64,000 nt of DNA from Atriophallophorus winterbourni (GCA_013407085.1 JACCGJ010018178.1:1-64000); one strand, 5' to 3'. Shown: positions 50,583 to 62,659, counted from the first letter of the stretch. Notes: generated from the sequence alone by a model not told the origin. A program made the numbers and translations.

Positions 50583-51400
50583 TCAGTTTGCACAGGACAG
50601 TATATGGCTAACGAGCCCATCGATCGTCCGGATTTCTTTCGGCGGAATGCCACAGAAAAACGTCAACCACTTCAAACAATGTCTTCACAAATCTCTTCTG
50701 GTATGAGAGTAATCTGGAATGCAACAAACTCTCCTCACCAATATGCAAGGAGACGTTAGTGCGTTTCAAAGACAACATTATAATCATACCAACTATTCAC
50801 TTACGGATAAAAATCAGGAAATAATGGAGGCCACACAGAGTAGAGTCCATTCTTAAAACAACCCACCAAAGTAGAACAAACAACTTCTTTAGGAAGATGA
50901 TTTCAGCAATTTACTACCATTTCACTAAAGAAGTACTTAAGAACATTTGACCTGACTTGTCGCTTGGCCAGTGTAATGGGTGGCCTTGAGTACCCAAAAC
51001 TTGACGCCAGAGATTAAATATCACTTGGATGAAAAGTACTGAAACCTGTCATGATTTTGGAGGTTTGATCAGGTCCCTTCGTAGCCGCCTTCTTTTTAGT
51101 GAGAACAGATCTATACTGAGCAATCGTTCCTCATACGACAGACCTGATTACCCAACAGTCACACGAGTAGCGAGGCGTTTTACCCCTTCAAGCTTGGCAA
51201 TATCTTTTTCCAAATAAGGTGAACATACTTGAACGCAATACTGGAGATGTGGTCTCACGACCACTTTGTATAATGGAATGAAAACCACTGGTGACATGCA
51301 GGATAAAACTGATAGAAGGTCTAAAATTCGCTCCAAGCGCAAGATGCTAAGTAGATTATACGACAATTGAGCCAGTAGTTAGGCTTTTATAACTTAGCGT
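50580..51400 (-). pseudogene. CR1-like LINE 3' fragment (RT C-terminus and 3' UTR)
   Basis: The minus strand reads VFIPLYKVVVRPHLQYCVQV and YLEKDIAKLEGVKRLATRVT, matching the same region of LINE A (VFIPLYKAIVRPHLE...LLLERVKRLATKM). It then continues in broken frames (YEERLLSIDLFSLKRRRLRR) and a 3' UTR that shares GCACAGGACAGTA-GGC-AACGAGCC with LINE A. Confidence 0.78.
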
Positions 51401-51689
51401 TAGTAAAGGAAAGGTTTATTACAATCTCACCTTTGAGAAGCCAGCTGTGGAACAGTTGTTCATAATATAATAAAGTGACTGCATATCATAGTATAGCGAG
51501 TGGTGGGTTGCGGAGTGAAGCCGAAATTGATTGCGTCAAGTCATTTCAGGTCAGTTTCAGCTTGTGCATATCTGTTTAAGTATTACATTTCAGTTCACAA
51601 AATAAACAAGTTATCCCCGCGATACACGTCAGCTTTTCGATGGCGCATCGATTTATCCATTGAGATTAACATGTTCAGCGCTAAATGCC

Positions 51690-52145
51690 TTTAACCACCA
51701 ATCCCACAACGCAAAAAGAACCGATTGATCAAAGGCGTTTATTACGCACAAAATAAATAGCTAATCACGTTTATCTCATATAGGCAAAAAACCATCACAA
51801 CCGTGGTAATCAACATCCCTGTCCTGGTTGTCACGTTGATGTGATAAGTCAGTCGATTTCGTGCTAAACGGGACATTTTAATCCCTTTACACGCGATGCT
51901 CGTTCGGCCGACATAAATGAATTGCATATCGTTCGATTGCGGATGACAACATCAATCTTTTTATTTTCCCGAAGATGCCGTGGCTGGTACAGTTTGCATG
52001 TAATTAATCAGAGACCCGAAAAATTACGAGTTCGCAATTGTCTTCGTCAAAGTTTTCGCCTCGTATTGCTTTTGTGTTGCGTCGAAGGGCTGTGCTCAGC
52101 ATATCATTCGAAAACTCGTGATTAGCGCTCATCATGAATGCACAT
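51690..52145 (-). repeat. R2 repeat copy (LTR-like), inverted
   Basis: Reverse complement of the 38.5 kb copy. The plus strand carries GGCGTTTATTACGCACAAAA, TTATCTCATATAGGC, GGTTGTCACGTTGATGTGAT and CGAAAACTCGTGATTAGCGC. Confidence 0.68.
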
Positions 52146-52149
52146 TCAC

Positions 52150-53140
52150 AAAAGGATTTATAGTTTCTTTTCAAAAGCAAAGAAAATGTTGTGCGATAAA
52201 TCAACATCATTTCCATGCGGAACCCATTATCCAGTGGTCAACTATTTCAGAAAATTAGTTCAGAAATATTCAACGCTAATCTGCATCCAAGACGTTTTAA
52301 TTACTACTATCTTCGATAAATTGATCGTATCATTTACTGTTCACCACTGTTACACTTAAATTGATGCCTAATATTCATGGAAGTATAACTGGTTACTAAC
52401 CTCTGTGTATGCATAGCATTTACTTGGTTAATCGTGGAAAATTACAGATTTTTTATCCTTTGGTATAAAGAACCTATTATGTTGAAATATCTGAACAGGT
52501 CGCTCCGTTATACCACAAAACTAAACTTAAAACCTGCTTTATGATATTAAACGCTTATTGCTGTTTTCTAGTTGATCTCTACATTTTTCTTGTAACAAAC
52601 GTTTAGATGCTTTCTAGCAATTATTTTTTCTTACTCGAATGAATGACATTTAGGATTTGGACAAAATGTTATAATCAAGATCAGTCAATTTTCGCAGATT
52701 AATATATCAATTACACGGCGCACTATAATCTAGAGAAAATTTGATCGTGATAAGCTATGCTCTGACTCGTTGCTTAGTCGATGTTTACTGCATCTTCAAT
52801 TGAAATTAAGCCGTGAATAATATACTGAAGTCTTTGCTTGCACTGCAATAAGTCCTCTCAAGCAGCTTGTTGTCTTTTCGTATCCTGTGTTTTCAAATTT
52901 GCACAGTAAAATCAAACACAATACTTATATTTAACATCAGTGGAAGTTCGTTGAGTGAAAAATGTCAAAACACATATAAATATATACCTGTCATACGGCA
53001 AATTTTGTTGTTCACAGCATCAAATTGTATGCTCTTATAAAGACTTCCACTTGTCCTTACATTGAAAGACTTCTCTGTTGTCAAATACAGTTTATAAGAC
53101 CAGAACTTGTGACAGAATGGCAAATTCCAACCGATATGCG
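52150..53140. other. Non-coding stretch, nothing recognised
   Basis: AT-rich sequence between the inverted R2 copy and the LINE endonuclease fragment. Both strands were read; short frames only, no motif. Confidence 0.5.
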
Positions 53141-53149
53141 TAATTTTTA

Positions 53150-53400
53150 CTTTTTCAATTCAAATAAACGTTTCTTCCTCTCTTATCAGCTACTCAGTCT
53201 ATTCAAACCGCTAGGTAGGCGTGAACAGTCTACGCTTGATTTGATTTGCACCCGAAACCTAGCATCATCCGCGAAAAAGCAATCTTGGTTGTCATGTGTT
53301 TTGATATTCCATTGATGTATATCCTCAGAACTCAGAACTCAGAACTCAAGCAATCTTGGTTGTCGTGTGTTTTGATATTTCATTGATGTATATCCTAAAA
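53150..53400 (+). pseudogene. Possible LINE endonuclease fragment with local duplication
   Basis: The plus strand reads FLSYQLLSLFKPLGRREQST, then LDLICTRNLASSA, similar to the TLDLIxTxN end of LINE endonucleases. A 47-bp segment starting GCAATCTTGGTTGTC occurs twice (53279 and 53350), separated by CAGAACT repeats. Confidence 0.42.
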
Positions 53401-53409
53401 AGAACCACA

Positions 53410-54275
53410 CCAAATACCTAATTCTATGCGACTCCGCTACTAGCTTTGATGTTATTAGAAATCATATGTTGGGTAAGTATAATTGTTTTGCAATATAAGA
53501 GTAGCGTCCCAGCCAGATGGACGGCTCCCTTGATTATCATACTCCAACGGCTTCCTTGAAGTAATGATTGTATTCCGCGATCAAACGTCTTCAATATGCT
53601 TAATCTGCACTAATGTATGTAACCGTTATCATCAACTGACTGCCCCTAGCTGTTTAATGTGAAGCAAAATCGAGTCGTTCGACACCCATGTTTCTCACTG
53701 TAAAACACATTTTGGGTTTTGAAATGATTCACGATCCATTCGAGTAGGATCAACTTGATAATTTTTAAGACCACAGAAAAGGATATACCACGCCGGTTAT
53801 ATGTTTGATAAGAAAACGTGCACCAATATTATAAGCTTTACGTTTTCCATCGTCCAGTAATTCAATACAACACGCTTTCTGTACGAGTGATTAACTATAT
53901 TACAGTGTGTTTCCAAAAATTAACGGTCATATATTGTGATCGCAGGTATGAATACGTGAAGTTCGATGCAATTGTTGACATTCAACCTGCCTAGATGGTG
54001 ACGCATTATATCATAATAAATAATGTAAAATAAGTATTTAGAACTCCTTCATTAGTGCTAGAATCATGTGGTTTAAAAATCGTGAAACAAGTGATAATAC
54101 GCTAGCGGTTTTAAGTACACAATCAATTAGTACGTCTCTTGTGAGGAAATATACCAAATTTTTAGTTCCTATTTGTTTTCAACTGTCATATAACTCAATT
54201 TGGAATTTCTTCGCGTTCTTAGCATCGGCTAAGGAAGGTTTAATGCACGGGCATATACCAAGTGATAATAACACG
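53410..54275. other. Non-coding stretch below the gypsy integrase
   Basis: AT-rich; lies downstream of the gypsy pol end on the minus strand, so it may contain a decayed 3' LTR. No TG...CA block matching the 183-bp LTR was found. Confidence 0.4.
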
Positions 54276-54279
54276 TTAA

Positions 54280-55310
54280 ATATGTATTACATAGTCGGCG
54301 AACCTTACGGGTTGCCGTTTTGCTCGCCTAGATGTTGTGGTGGCGGGCGCTGAATCAGTAGAGTTTATAGTAAATGTTATCACCGGTAATGCTGGGAGTG
54401 TGTGTGGCGGATTAGCTGAGTCAACTGTATTGTCCATGAACGTCGGTTAGACTCTGTGGTTAAGACCTGTGTCATGTCGACCGTCGCGTTCAATCACAAC
54501 TGTTTTTTGGGACCGCTGAATTATCCTAAATGGTCCAGCATAAGAAGGGTTAAGAGGTTGCTTCACCATATCGTTCCGGAGAAGGACATACTGGCTATGT
54601 ACCTACTCCTTCGGCACGTGGGACGGTTTCTCCGCAAGTCGCGATGGTGGTGGTTGGATACGATTCATATAATGTCGCGAGCGCGCCACATAGTCTCCGT
54701 AGGCAAATAGTGATTGCCTAGCCGGGAAGACATATTCACCAGGTAATGCGATCTTACGACCGATTGTAAACTTGGCGGCAATGGCTTGCAAGGGAGTTAT
54801 AAATGTTGACCTTACACCTAGGAGGACAATAGGTAGGACTTCTGTCCAGTTGGTACCTACATTCGCCTTTCATGTCGCTTTGAGTTGCTTGTGCAACCAT
54901 TCAACCATACCATTCGCAGCAAGGTGGTAGACAGTAGTTCGATTATATTGGAAATCCATGGTAGCCAGCACTTCACTAAAGGAGCTATCGAAACGGAAAC
55001 CTCTGTCCGATGTAACGATACTCGGGCAACCGAACCGTGCCACCCAACATTCAAAGAAGGCGTGTGCAACTGTTTTGGAAGAGCAGTTTTGTAGCGAAAC
55101 GGCCTCAGGCCACCTGATGAAACGATCTACGCTGGTAAGTATGTATGTATAGCCACAGGACGTTGGTAACCGGCCAACTGGGTCTACGTGGATGTGACAG
55201 AAGCGGTCATCCGGTTTGACAAAACTTCTAATCGGCTTTTGGTGCGTCGGTGAATTTTTGTAGGTTGACAATCGCCGCAAGCTTTAGTGCTTGTTCAAAA
55301 ATTTAAAAAA
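54280..55310 (-). pseudogene. Ty3/gypsy (CsRn1-like) integrase and pol end
   Basis: Minus strand. A decayed zinc-finger end (CGDCQ) leads to the catalytic core: DDRFCHIHVDPVGRLPTSCG, SVDRFIRWPEAVSL, IVTSDRGFRFDSSF and ANGMVEWLHKQLKA (D, D, E all visible). Next come VLPIVLLGVRSTFITPLQAI and ALPGEYVFPA. The C-terminal part reads VKQPLNPSYAGPFRIIQRSQ, VIERDGRHDT and RRAKRQPVRFAD near 54290-54480. Three frameshifts or stops. Confidence 0.85.
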
Positions 55311-58180
55311 TGCTCTAAGGGCACACGTCTCACATAGCATCTGACAACTAATTCCAGCTCCTGACCTGCACGCGTGGTGTTGTGTGACCATGCAGAACTG
55401 GTTCTACTGACCGGAGAAAGGGCGAAGGCGGCTGACTGGCGTCTCCAAACCAGCAAGCTTCAGGCAGGTCGAGCTCGTAAGTACATGAAGGCGTCCACCT
55501 AGGGGAATGAAAACCCTTATCTTATACCTCCACTGCCTTGTTTCTACATTCAATCATGAAAAAGGCTTCAGGTGTCAACCTTGATGAAAAATCCGGAGCC
55601 GGAGTCCCGTTAGGTAGTCCGAAGTTTTATTGAACTTCGCCCTGCCAACTCCTTCTAAGTCATCTTTGTCCAAACGTATCAGCCCAGCTGTTTCTTTGGT
55701 TCTCGTGGTGCCGTGGAAAAAAAACACTTGCTGCGTGCGCAACAGCTAGTTCTCAAAATTGAACTGCCCTGGCATGCATCGCAACGCACCAATGAAAGGG
55801 ACACTTCATTCCGCTTCCTCGGATAATAACACGGAAATCAGCAGATACCGGTTAAAAGCTATGGCTCGACTGGCGTTGAGCTCAGCGCTTGGGGCTTCTT
55901 CCAACGGTGGGAGAGATTTTGAGGTATCATTGGACGGCTACCGACAGCCTCAAGCTGGGCAGCCCCCAGTCAATAAGGTGCGGTCTCTCCACGGTCGGCT
56001 ATCTTTATTGCGTGCATGATGATTAGGAATTAACCGACAAGCAGGCTGTATTTTTCCGCACCAGCTAAACAAATTACTAAACAATGAACTGGGAACCTTG
56101 AATGTCCGGCCCCTGCTTCCAAGATTTCATGACGACGTCTCGAATGTTAGAGGCGTAAGAAAATCAGCTGTGAATAACAATGAACTAAAGAGGCGGAATG
56201 TCGACGTGGCTACCATGCAAGAGACGCGATTACCAGACACTAGTATACTACCAGGAAGAAATTACACATTTTTTGGAAAGGAAGGTCTTCCAATTAACCT
56301 TGACTGCACGGAGTTGGATTTGCCGTTCGAAACGACTTACTAAAAGCAGCAGAACCGAGCAGCAGTGGGAGCGAACGGATTTGGAATCCAAATCTGAAGT
56401 TCATTACCGGTAGCATTACGTTGGGCAATGTTTCTACACCGACGCTTTCTGCGACGTCTGCTAAAAAAGACACTCTTTATTATAACCTCGCAACAGTCCT
56501 TAAAAACGTGCCACAAAGAAACTGTGCAGTGGTATTGGGAGGTATTAATGCTAGATTTGGTGCAGATTACGAGCCTTGGCAAAACTGTTTTGGGAGGTTC
56601 GGTGTAGGCAAAACCAATGAAAATGGACAACGCCTTTTAGAATTAAGCACACAGTTCAGTCTTTGTGTCATTAACACAATCTTTCAAACAAAACCACTGC
56701 ATTATGTCTCTTCGAAACATCTTTGCTCCAGGCATTGGCATTAGCTTGAACTTATTCTTGTTAGGCGCACTAATATACAAAGCGTACTTCTCACCAGATC
56801 ATATCGAAGCGCAGACTGTGACACTGGTCATTCACTGGTCTGTGCTAAACTGAAGCTTCCCCACACGAGATTTCACCGCACCAAATTGTCTGCTAAGCCT
56901 AGGATAGACGTCACTCGCATGTGTGAACCTAATCTAGCCGCGCGATTTGGGAAAGTCTTCACAGCCGAATTCAGCCAGACAACCCCACTCGAATCGGCTT
57001 CAGAAAACTGAGATCGATGAAAAGCTGCATATGCCCAGTCGTATTTTCCACTTTGGGTCGAACGAGCGAATGGTTCAATGCAAAAGCTTCTGAGATGACT
57101 GCCCTGTTGGATGAGAAACAAGCAGCATTCTTGAGGTTCAAAGTTATGCTAACAGATGGAAACTAAAGACTGTCAAGAGCAGCTAGAAATAATGTCCAAC
57201 AGAATGCAAGACGATATGCAAATGACTATTGAACAGAAATTAGCCTTAGTATTCAAAAAGCTGTGGATACTGGAAATTTTCACGGTATGTATGATGAGAT
57301 GAAGAAAGCCATTGGTCCAAACAAACTTAAAACGGTTTTCATTAAGTCTGTATCTGGCGCCCCGATTGTGGACAAAACTCAGCAGACGGGACAGTACTGT
57401 TTTACCGCATGTACTTGAAAATGTCGAATGGTTGCCTACTATTGAATAGAAAATCCCCCTACTCTTGATGAGCTCAATAGGGCAATCGACCGCTTAGCGA
57501 ATGGGAAGGCCCCTGGTGACGACGCAATTCCACTTGAGCTCATCAAATGAGGTTGAGCAGCATTATTATAACCTCTTCATTATTTGTTTCTTCAGTGCAG
57601 GTAGGAGGAGTGTGTCCCACAAGAGATGCGAGACACAAAGATCATCACGCTATTCACGAATAAAGGAGATAGAGGCGACTGGAACAATTAAAGAGAAATC
57701 TCCCTTCTGAATGTTGTAGATTAATTGTTTGCTGAAGTCTTACAGATCCGGCCACAAGTTTGAACTGATATGATATAATCCGAATCTCAATGTGGCTTCC
57801 GCAAGAAAAGATCAACCGTTGACATGATCTTCTCCCTGAGACAACTTCGAGAAAAGTGTCGGGAACAGCGTATGCCGTTATACGTTGTTTTTATTGATTT
57901 AACGAAGGCACGGTGGGTTTTTTTCACAATGCTTGATTTAATAGGCTGCTACCCAAGATCGCTCAAAATCGTTATTTCGTTCCACTCAGGCATTAAGCGC
58001 TCAGTTTATTCTAGCAGTTTCAGCACAGAAGCCTTTGAAATTCGCCGATCCGTAAAACAAAGGCGTTTTCTTGCTTCCAAGCCTTTCGGAATTTTCCTTG
58101 CTCTGCTTCTGAAGCACGCTTTCTGGACGAGGACAGAATGTATTTAACTAAGCACGCGAAGTGATGGCAATCTTTTTAAC

Positions 58181-58687
58181 TTGAACCGGTTGAGAGCACA
58201 AACCAAGGCACGAAATGTGTTAATCCATAATCTGCTGTTTGTCGACGATGCAGCCTTCATTGCTCATTCTCAAGAGCACCACCAGTCGCCAATGAACTGT
58301 TGTTTGTCTGCATGCAAACACTTTGGGCTAACAATCAGCAATAGCAAGACCAAAGTCCTTGGTCAAGGGACTGTATTGCCTCCCTATATCCCTGTTGGAA
58401 ACTGTCAGCTTGAATCAGTAAATCATTTCACATACCTTGGTTCAACCATAGCGGATAACCTCTCGCAAAACAGGGAGATTTATAAGCAGATTAGCAGAGA
58501 AGCTGTTATTTTGTCCCGATCAAACTATAGCGCTTGGGGTAACCGCAAGCTGACTGTAAAGACAAGGATGATAATATACAGCGCGTGCGTACTAAATGCG
58601 TTACTGTACGGCAGTGAAACCTGGACCACCCACGCAAGACACGAAAGGGAGCTGAATGCTTTCCACGAAGCATTCGTCATATCTTGA
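58181..58687 (+). pseudogene. RTE/CFDP2-like LINE RT palm/thumb segment
   Basis: The longest open piece of this LINE (168 codons). It contains the catalytic FVDDAAFIAHSQEH (about 58236-58270), SNSKTKVLGQG, and the typical NHFTYLGSTIADNL and GSETWTTHARHERELNAFHE. It ends exactly where the 397-bp insertion begins. Confidence 0.8.
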
Positions 58688-59083
58688 TAATCGGGGCCTT
58701 CAAATCGGCCGTGCATAAAATTAATTTCTCCGCAGGCTTTTTCAACATTTTTCGTTAAATGTCAACACTATCTGTTGGCAAAATGCATCAATTTTTCGTA
58801 TCAACTGAGGTCAATATTCGACGAGCAATTTTAAACGAATTACTAGATACCGGAATTGTTGTGACACTTGTGTCTCAAAACATTTGGCTACACCAGTTTT
58901 TAATAAACTGCATCACATGTGGAAATTATCAATCAAGACGGGAAAGAAACAGCGTTTAATCGACAAATTAATATCGGGACCTGTCGGTCAATTTGTTTTA
59001 AATTATTTGATGAAATTTTTGTAACTGCTGATAATTCGATTATATGAATAAAGCCAATTTCTTCTTCTCTTCTTCTTTCTTCT
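58687..59083 (+). mobile_element. 397-bp insertion with 10-bp target duplication and a protease-like DTG motif
   Basis: TCATATCTTG flanks it at 58677-58686 and 59084-59093, and the LINE frame resumes after it. The insert begins ATAATCGGGGCC and ends with AATAAAGCC followed by a pyrimidine-rich TTCTTCTCTTC tail. A 66-codon plus-strand frame (58759-58959) includes LNELLDTGIVVTLVSQNIW, like the retroviral-type aspartic protease DTG box. This suggests a truncated retroposed transcript of a gypsy-like or host DTG protein. Confidence 0.7.
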
Positions 59084-59604
59084 TCATATCTTGGATGGAC
59101 AGATTGACTAATGCGGAAGTGATTTCAAAATCTGGGCTAGAGAGTAGGTTCGCCCTTTTGCGACAGTGCCGCCTTCGATGGCTTGGCCATGTCTACAGAA
59201 TTGAAAATGGTCGTATTCCGAAAGATCTACTGTATGGTGAGTTGCGATTAGGAAGTCGACCATTGGGAAGACTGCACTTGCGGTACAAAGACGTTTGCAA
59301 AAGAGATATGAAAGCTCTTGGCATTGACTCCGCGACCGCTCACATTAGAGGCATTTTGTAATGCGTAGTCTGCAAGCTGGTGAAAAGCAAATACAGCTTT
59401 TGGATGCCGAACGCAGATCACGAAGCGGGCGTGCAACTGATGCAATAAAAGCGAGTTCTGACTATCGTTGCCAGCGCTGCTGGAGCGATTGTTCCTTCCA
59501 AATCTGACTGTTTAGTCATTCCAAAAGCTGTAGAACATGAAAAACTCCCTAATGTGATGTACATCCATGGTCGACATCGACCGAAGGAGGCCAACAACAA
59601 CCCC

Positions 59605-60346
59605 GTGTGCGTGATTATCCTGCGGTTACCGTGGAAATATGGGCATCTGGATAGGGACGGATACATTCGGTGATGTTGTCCGTCATTTCCTGAAGCTCAA
59701 TTACCGTAGTGCTTTTTGAAGCAACCAAGATGGGTTGCACGCACTCAGGTAAACGCTGGAGCAATAGTTCCTTTAGTAATGACTCGTCCATGTGCAATGA
59801 CCCTAGCAGGCGGCGCATCTCCATTAGTAAGGTAGATGGCTTCTATTGGCAATTTCTAAGTTGCCGAACAGCTGCTGCAGCCTAGATCGTTCAGACCGTA
59901 CTGTGCGGGAAATCACGGCCTGTTTGATGATACGGTAGTGGTCACCTATGGGTGCAGTCAGGGCTGCGTTGCATACGCCTAACAAAACGTTCGCGGTGAG
60001 TTTGTGCGTTATATGTGGTAGAATTGCGGAGTTATCAATTATATTTTTAGAACTAAATTCATTTTATAAAAAATGAAACCAATCCTCATGGTCCTGTGGA
60101 ATAAAACTGGGTATTGTGATGACCGTCAATGCCAAAATAACGCGTTCAGAATCACTCATGATGAACCGGAGAAATTGATGCGAAAATGCACGATTAAACG
60201 AAGTAAACAAATTACCTACAAACTCTGATGTAAAGTGGGAAAATAACGTACCGGAAAGGATGCACGAAGGATGCGTTTATTTCGGGCTCACCAATTTGTA
60301 GTACACTGACCACTACAATAATGTACAGTAAAACAATTTTGTTGCA
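59605..60346 (-). pseudogene. Ty3/gypsy (CsRn1-like) LTR remnant, primer site and gag
   Basis: Minus strand. A 50-bp LTR remnant (60297-60346) matches both ends of the 183-bp LTR at 16-198 with the middle deleted. The primer site TGGTGAGCCCGA is at 60282-60293. Gag starts near 60170 (MSDSERVIL...QDHEDWF) and continues in broken frames to MDESLLKELLLQRLPECVQP and ILVASKSTTVIELQEMTDNI (59615-59824). Gag is cut at the junction with the 3' end of the RTE-like LINE. Confidence 0.78.
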
Positions 60347-60445
60347 GAGTAAACAAATTCAATTCAATTTAATGGTCTAAAAAGCACATAGCTTTACAAA
60401 AACCACAGAATAATATGCGAATTACAAATAACAAAGGTAGTGAAA

Positions 60446-61700
60446 CGGGATTTGTTTGCCTACTGATCAGTTCAGGAATCACCTAAAAATACATAGGGCA
60501 GTTACACATAAATCAGGGAAATGGCTTCCACTATCACTCACAACACGGCTGAAAACCTTTCGTAATGCAAGCATTGTAAAACCAGAATTGGTTTTAGTAG
60601 TGAGGACTACTTATGACCATTTTGAATGCGAATCGATTATCACAAGTGCATAGTGTTTCTTTAGAAATGGTCCACAGTAATCAATATGAATACGTTGCCA
60701 GGCTTCACAAGCTAAAGGACATGGAGTCTATTTTGATAGCTGACGGAATATTTTGTGTTTACAGGAATAGCATGAAGAAGCAGTTTTACGTATATCAGTA
60801 TCAATCTCAGGCCACCAGCATAACTGTCTGACCATCGATTTCATTTTTCCAATGCCTAAGTGTCCCGAATGCAAATCATCAAGTATTTGTTTGTCAAGTG
60901 AATAAGGAATAACAATACGATAATTTACACACAACAGAACTTCAGGTGTCAGACATAATTCATCATGACATTGATAAAAAGCTGGATAATTTTTCGTGAA
61001 TGTAGCTGATCAACCTCGTTCAACTGCAGCTATTATCGGACCAAAATATTTTTTGTTTTAAATCTTAAATGTGAACGAAATACACACAGCGGTTGAACAA
61101 ACAAGCTGTCTCTACTGCCAGCCTTCCCATATGTCATATCATTGCGGGATAAGTAATCCACATGCGGAATTTGTTTTGCATTGCGATGTTCAATGATGTA
61201 ATTATATGTACAAAGAGCTATGCTCCATCTCTGAACCATTGACGCAGTAGATTTTGCCAATGAAGACGTCGGATTGTGAATAAATTTCGGTGCTTCATGA
61301 TCGGTTGCTATACTGAATTCATGACCAAATAAATATTTGCGTAAGCGCCTGACAGCCAAACAAACTGCAAGCGCTTATCGATGAGTCTGTGCATAACATT
61401 TTCTGCTTTACTCAGTCGACGAGATTTGCACAATACCGGATAACCATTTTGCTCTTAAAAAAAGCACCAATTCCGTGAGGAGAAGCATCTGTGATTTGAA
61501 CGACTTAAGTACAGCACTGGATTGCGATATGGATGTAAGATCCCGAAGTGTATTTTCATGTTCGGAAGTCCACTTGAACGATGTAGCATTGACTAATGTG
61601 AAAAATAAATTAGCAAATGTAGTGAAATTGTGGATGAATTTAAAATAATATTGTAACACTCAGTATACAAATTGCGCGTATATATTGATGTATATAAGTT
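60446..61700 (-). pseudogene. Ty3/gypsy pol remnant (RT end, RNase H, integrase), second lineage
   Basis: Minus strand, high to low: LQYYFKFIHNFTTFANLFFT and FKWTSEHENTLRDL (RT thumb, 61540-61660); RRLRKYLFGHEFSIATDHEA, then HRNAKQIPHVDYLSR (RNase H, 61130-61350); LDDLHSGHLGIGKMKSMVRQ with CWWPEIDTDIRKTASSCYSC (integrase zinc finger, 60800-60900); AWQRIHIDYCGPFLKKHYAL, VIIDSHSKWS and VVSDSGSHFPDL (integrase core, 60480-60710). This differs from the CsRn1-like copies. Stops and small deletions throughout. Confidence 0.82.
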
Positions 61701-61739
61701 TAACAATGGGAATATGCATGACAGTACTATTGATTGTTA

Positions 61740-62350
61740 TTTCTAACAATCACCACAGAGCTCTACAATATGTCAGACGCCTTCGCAGCTTCATGAAATA
61801 ATTACGAACCATCACAACTGGAAAACGTGCTCAACCGTCCTACATTTCAGGCGACATGTCTAACTGTGACTTTGTTCGTGTGTGCTGATCATGTACGCTT
61901 CAACCATCATACACTGGTCCGTACAAGGTGCTCAGCATGTATTCCAAGTTGTTCGTTATTGACCGAAATGGATCAAAAGTAACCGTCAGTATCGATCGTC
62001 TGAAAGTCGCGTACGTAGAATTGACATCGTAAGCAAAAGCAAATACCAGAAAAGTTACTCCACAGACGTCTACTACAGACCTACATGTTCCTTCATCCTT
62101 TCGGCAGGAACCTTGCTCGTATTTCCCCTGATAAACCCCCATTACTTTCTCTCCACAAACTACCTGACCCTAACAGACAAACATGTTCGGGTCGTAAGGT
62201 CTCTTTTCCCCTAGAGTTTGATGATTTTAATAATCATAATAATAATAATAACCTTAATAATAGTAATAATAATAATAATAATAATATTAATAATAATATT
62301 AATAATATTAACCTTATGCTTTTTGAGCGTTTTTTCTTGTTCCCGACGCT
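61740..62350 (+). pseudogene. Ty3/gypsy integrase C-terminus and 3' end, plus strand
   Basis: The plus strand reads ALQYVRRLRSFMK, LRTITTGKRAQPSYIS, DMSNCDFVRVC and then YTGPYKVLSMYSKLFVIDRN, ending VTVSIDRLKVAYVELTS with a stop at about 62028. This is the CsRn1-type integrase tail. Downstream, about 62345-62355, CTCTAGGGGGAATTC looks like a polypurine tract before a 3' LTR; the same motif ends the element near 63.2 kb on the minus strand. Confidence 0.75.
62218..62312 (+). repeat. AAT/TAA-rich microsatellite
   Basis: Runs of AATAATAAT with single-base changes, inside the non-coding 3' part of the gypsy remnant. Confidence 0.85.
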
Positions 62351-62659
62351 CTAGGGGGAATTCTATATTACTTTGTACAGTCTTATATTTTGTATCATTT
62401 TAAGTTGTTTACTTAGATATTATAGTTTCGTTTCGATAACTGATAACGCTATATTGATTTATCACTTACATTTCACTGATTCTCTGTTCGCTTACTCAGT
62501 GAACGATGTTCACCTTTTGAATACCGTTGGTACATAATCAACTCACTCACTAATTACAATATACTCTTTGTCCACGTGCGTTCTTCGTTCTGCAGTGGTT
62601 GTATCGGAGTCAAAATTGTATGTGGATATATCTGAAACCCACTCAGTCTCAGTATCCAT

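Larger units (their letters stand above)
55380..59600 (+). pseudogene. RTE/CFDP2-like LINE, long but disabled
   Basis: The 5' UTR (about 55380-56080) is followed by the endonuclease: TLNVRPLLPRFH (frameshifted start), LKRRNVDVATMQETRLPDTS, GRNYTFFGKEG, NCAVVLGGINARFGADYEPW and FGVGKTNENGQRLLEL. The RT reads QCGFRKKRSTVDMIF, LREKCREQRMPLYVVFIDLT and LLFVDDAAFIAHSQE, then YLGSTIADNLSQNREIYKQI and LNALLYGSETWTTHA. The end reads RLRWLGHVYRIENGRIPKDL and LRYKDVCKRDMKALGID. Many stops between. It is interrupted at 58687-59083 and lies between the gag and integrase parts of a gypsy element on the other strand. Confidence 0.85.

Noticed and set aside
54066..54353. Plus-strand 95-codon frame.
   Set aside because: Partly antisense to the gypsy pol end (RRAKRQPVRFAD on the minus strand); no motif of its own.
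55759..56019. Plus-strand 86-codon frame taken as a host gene.
   Set aside because: It is the 5' UTR region of the RTE-like LINE, just before the endonuclease start, with no protein family resemblance.
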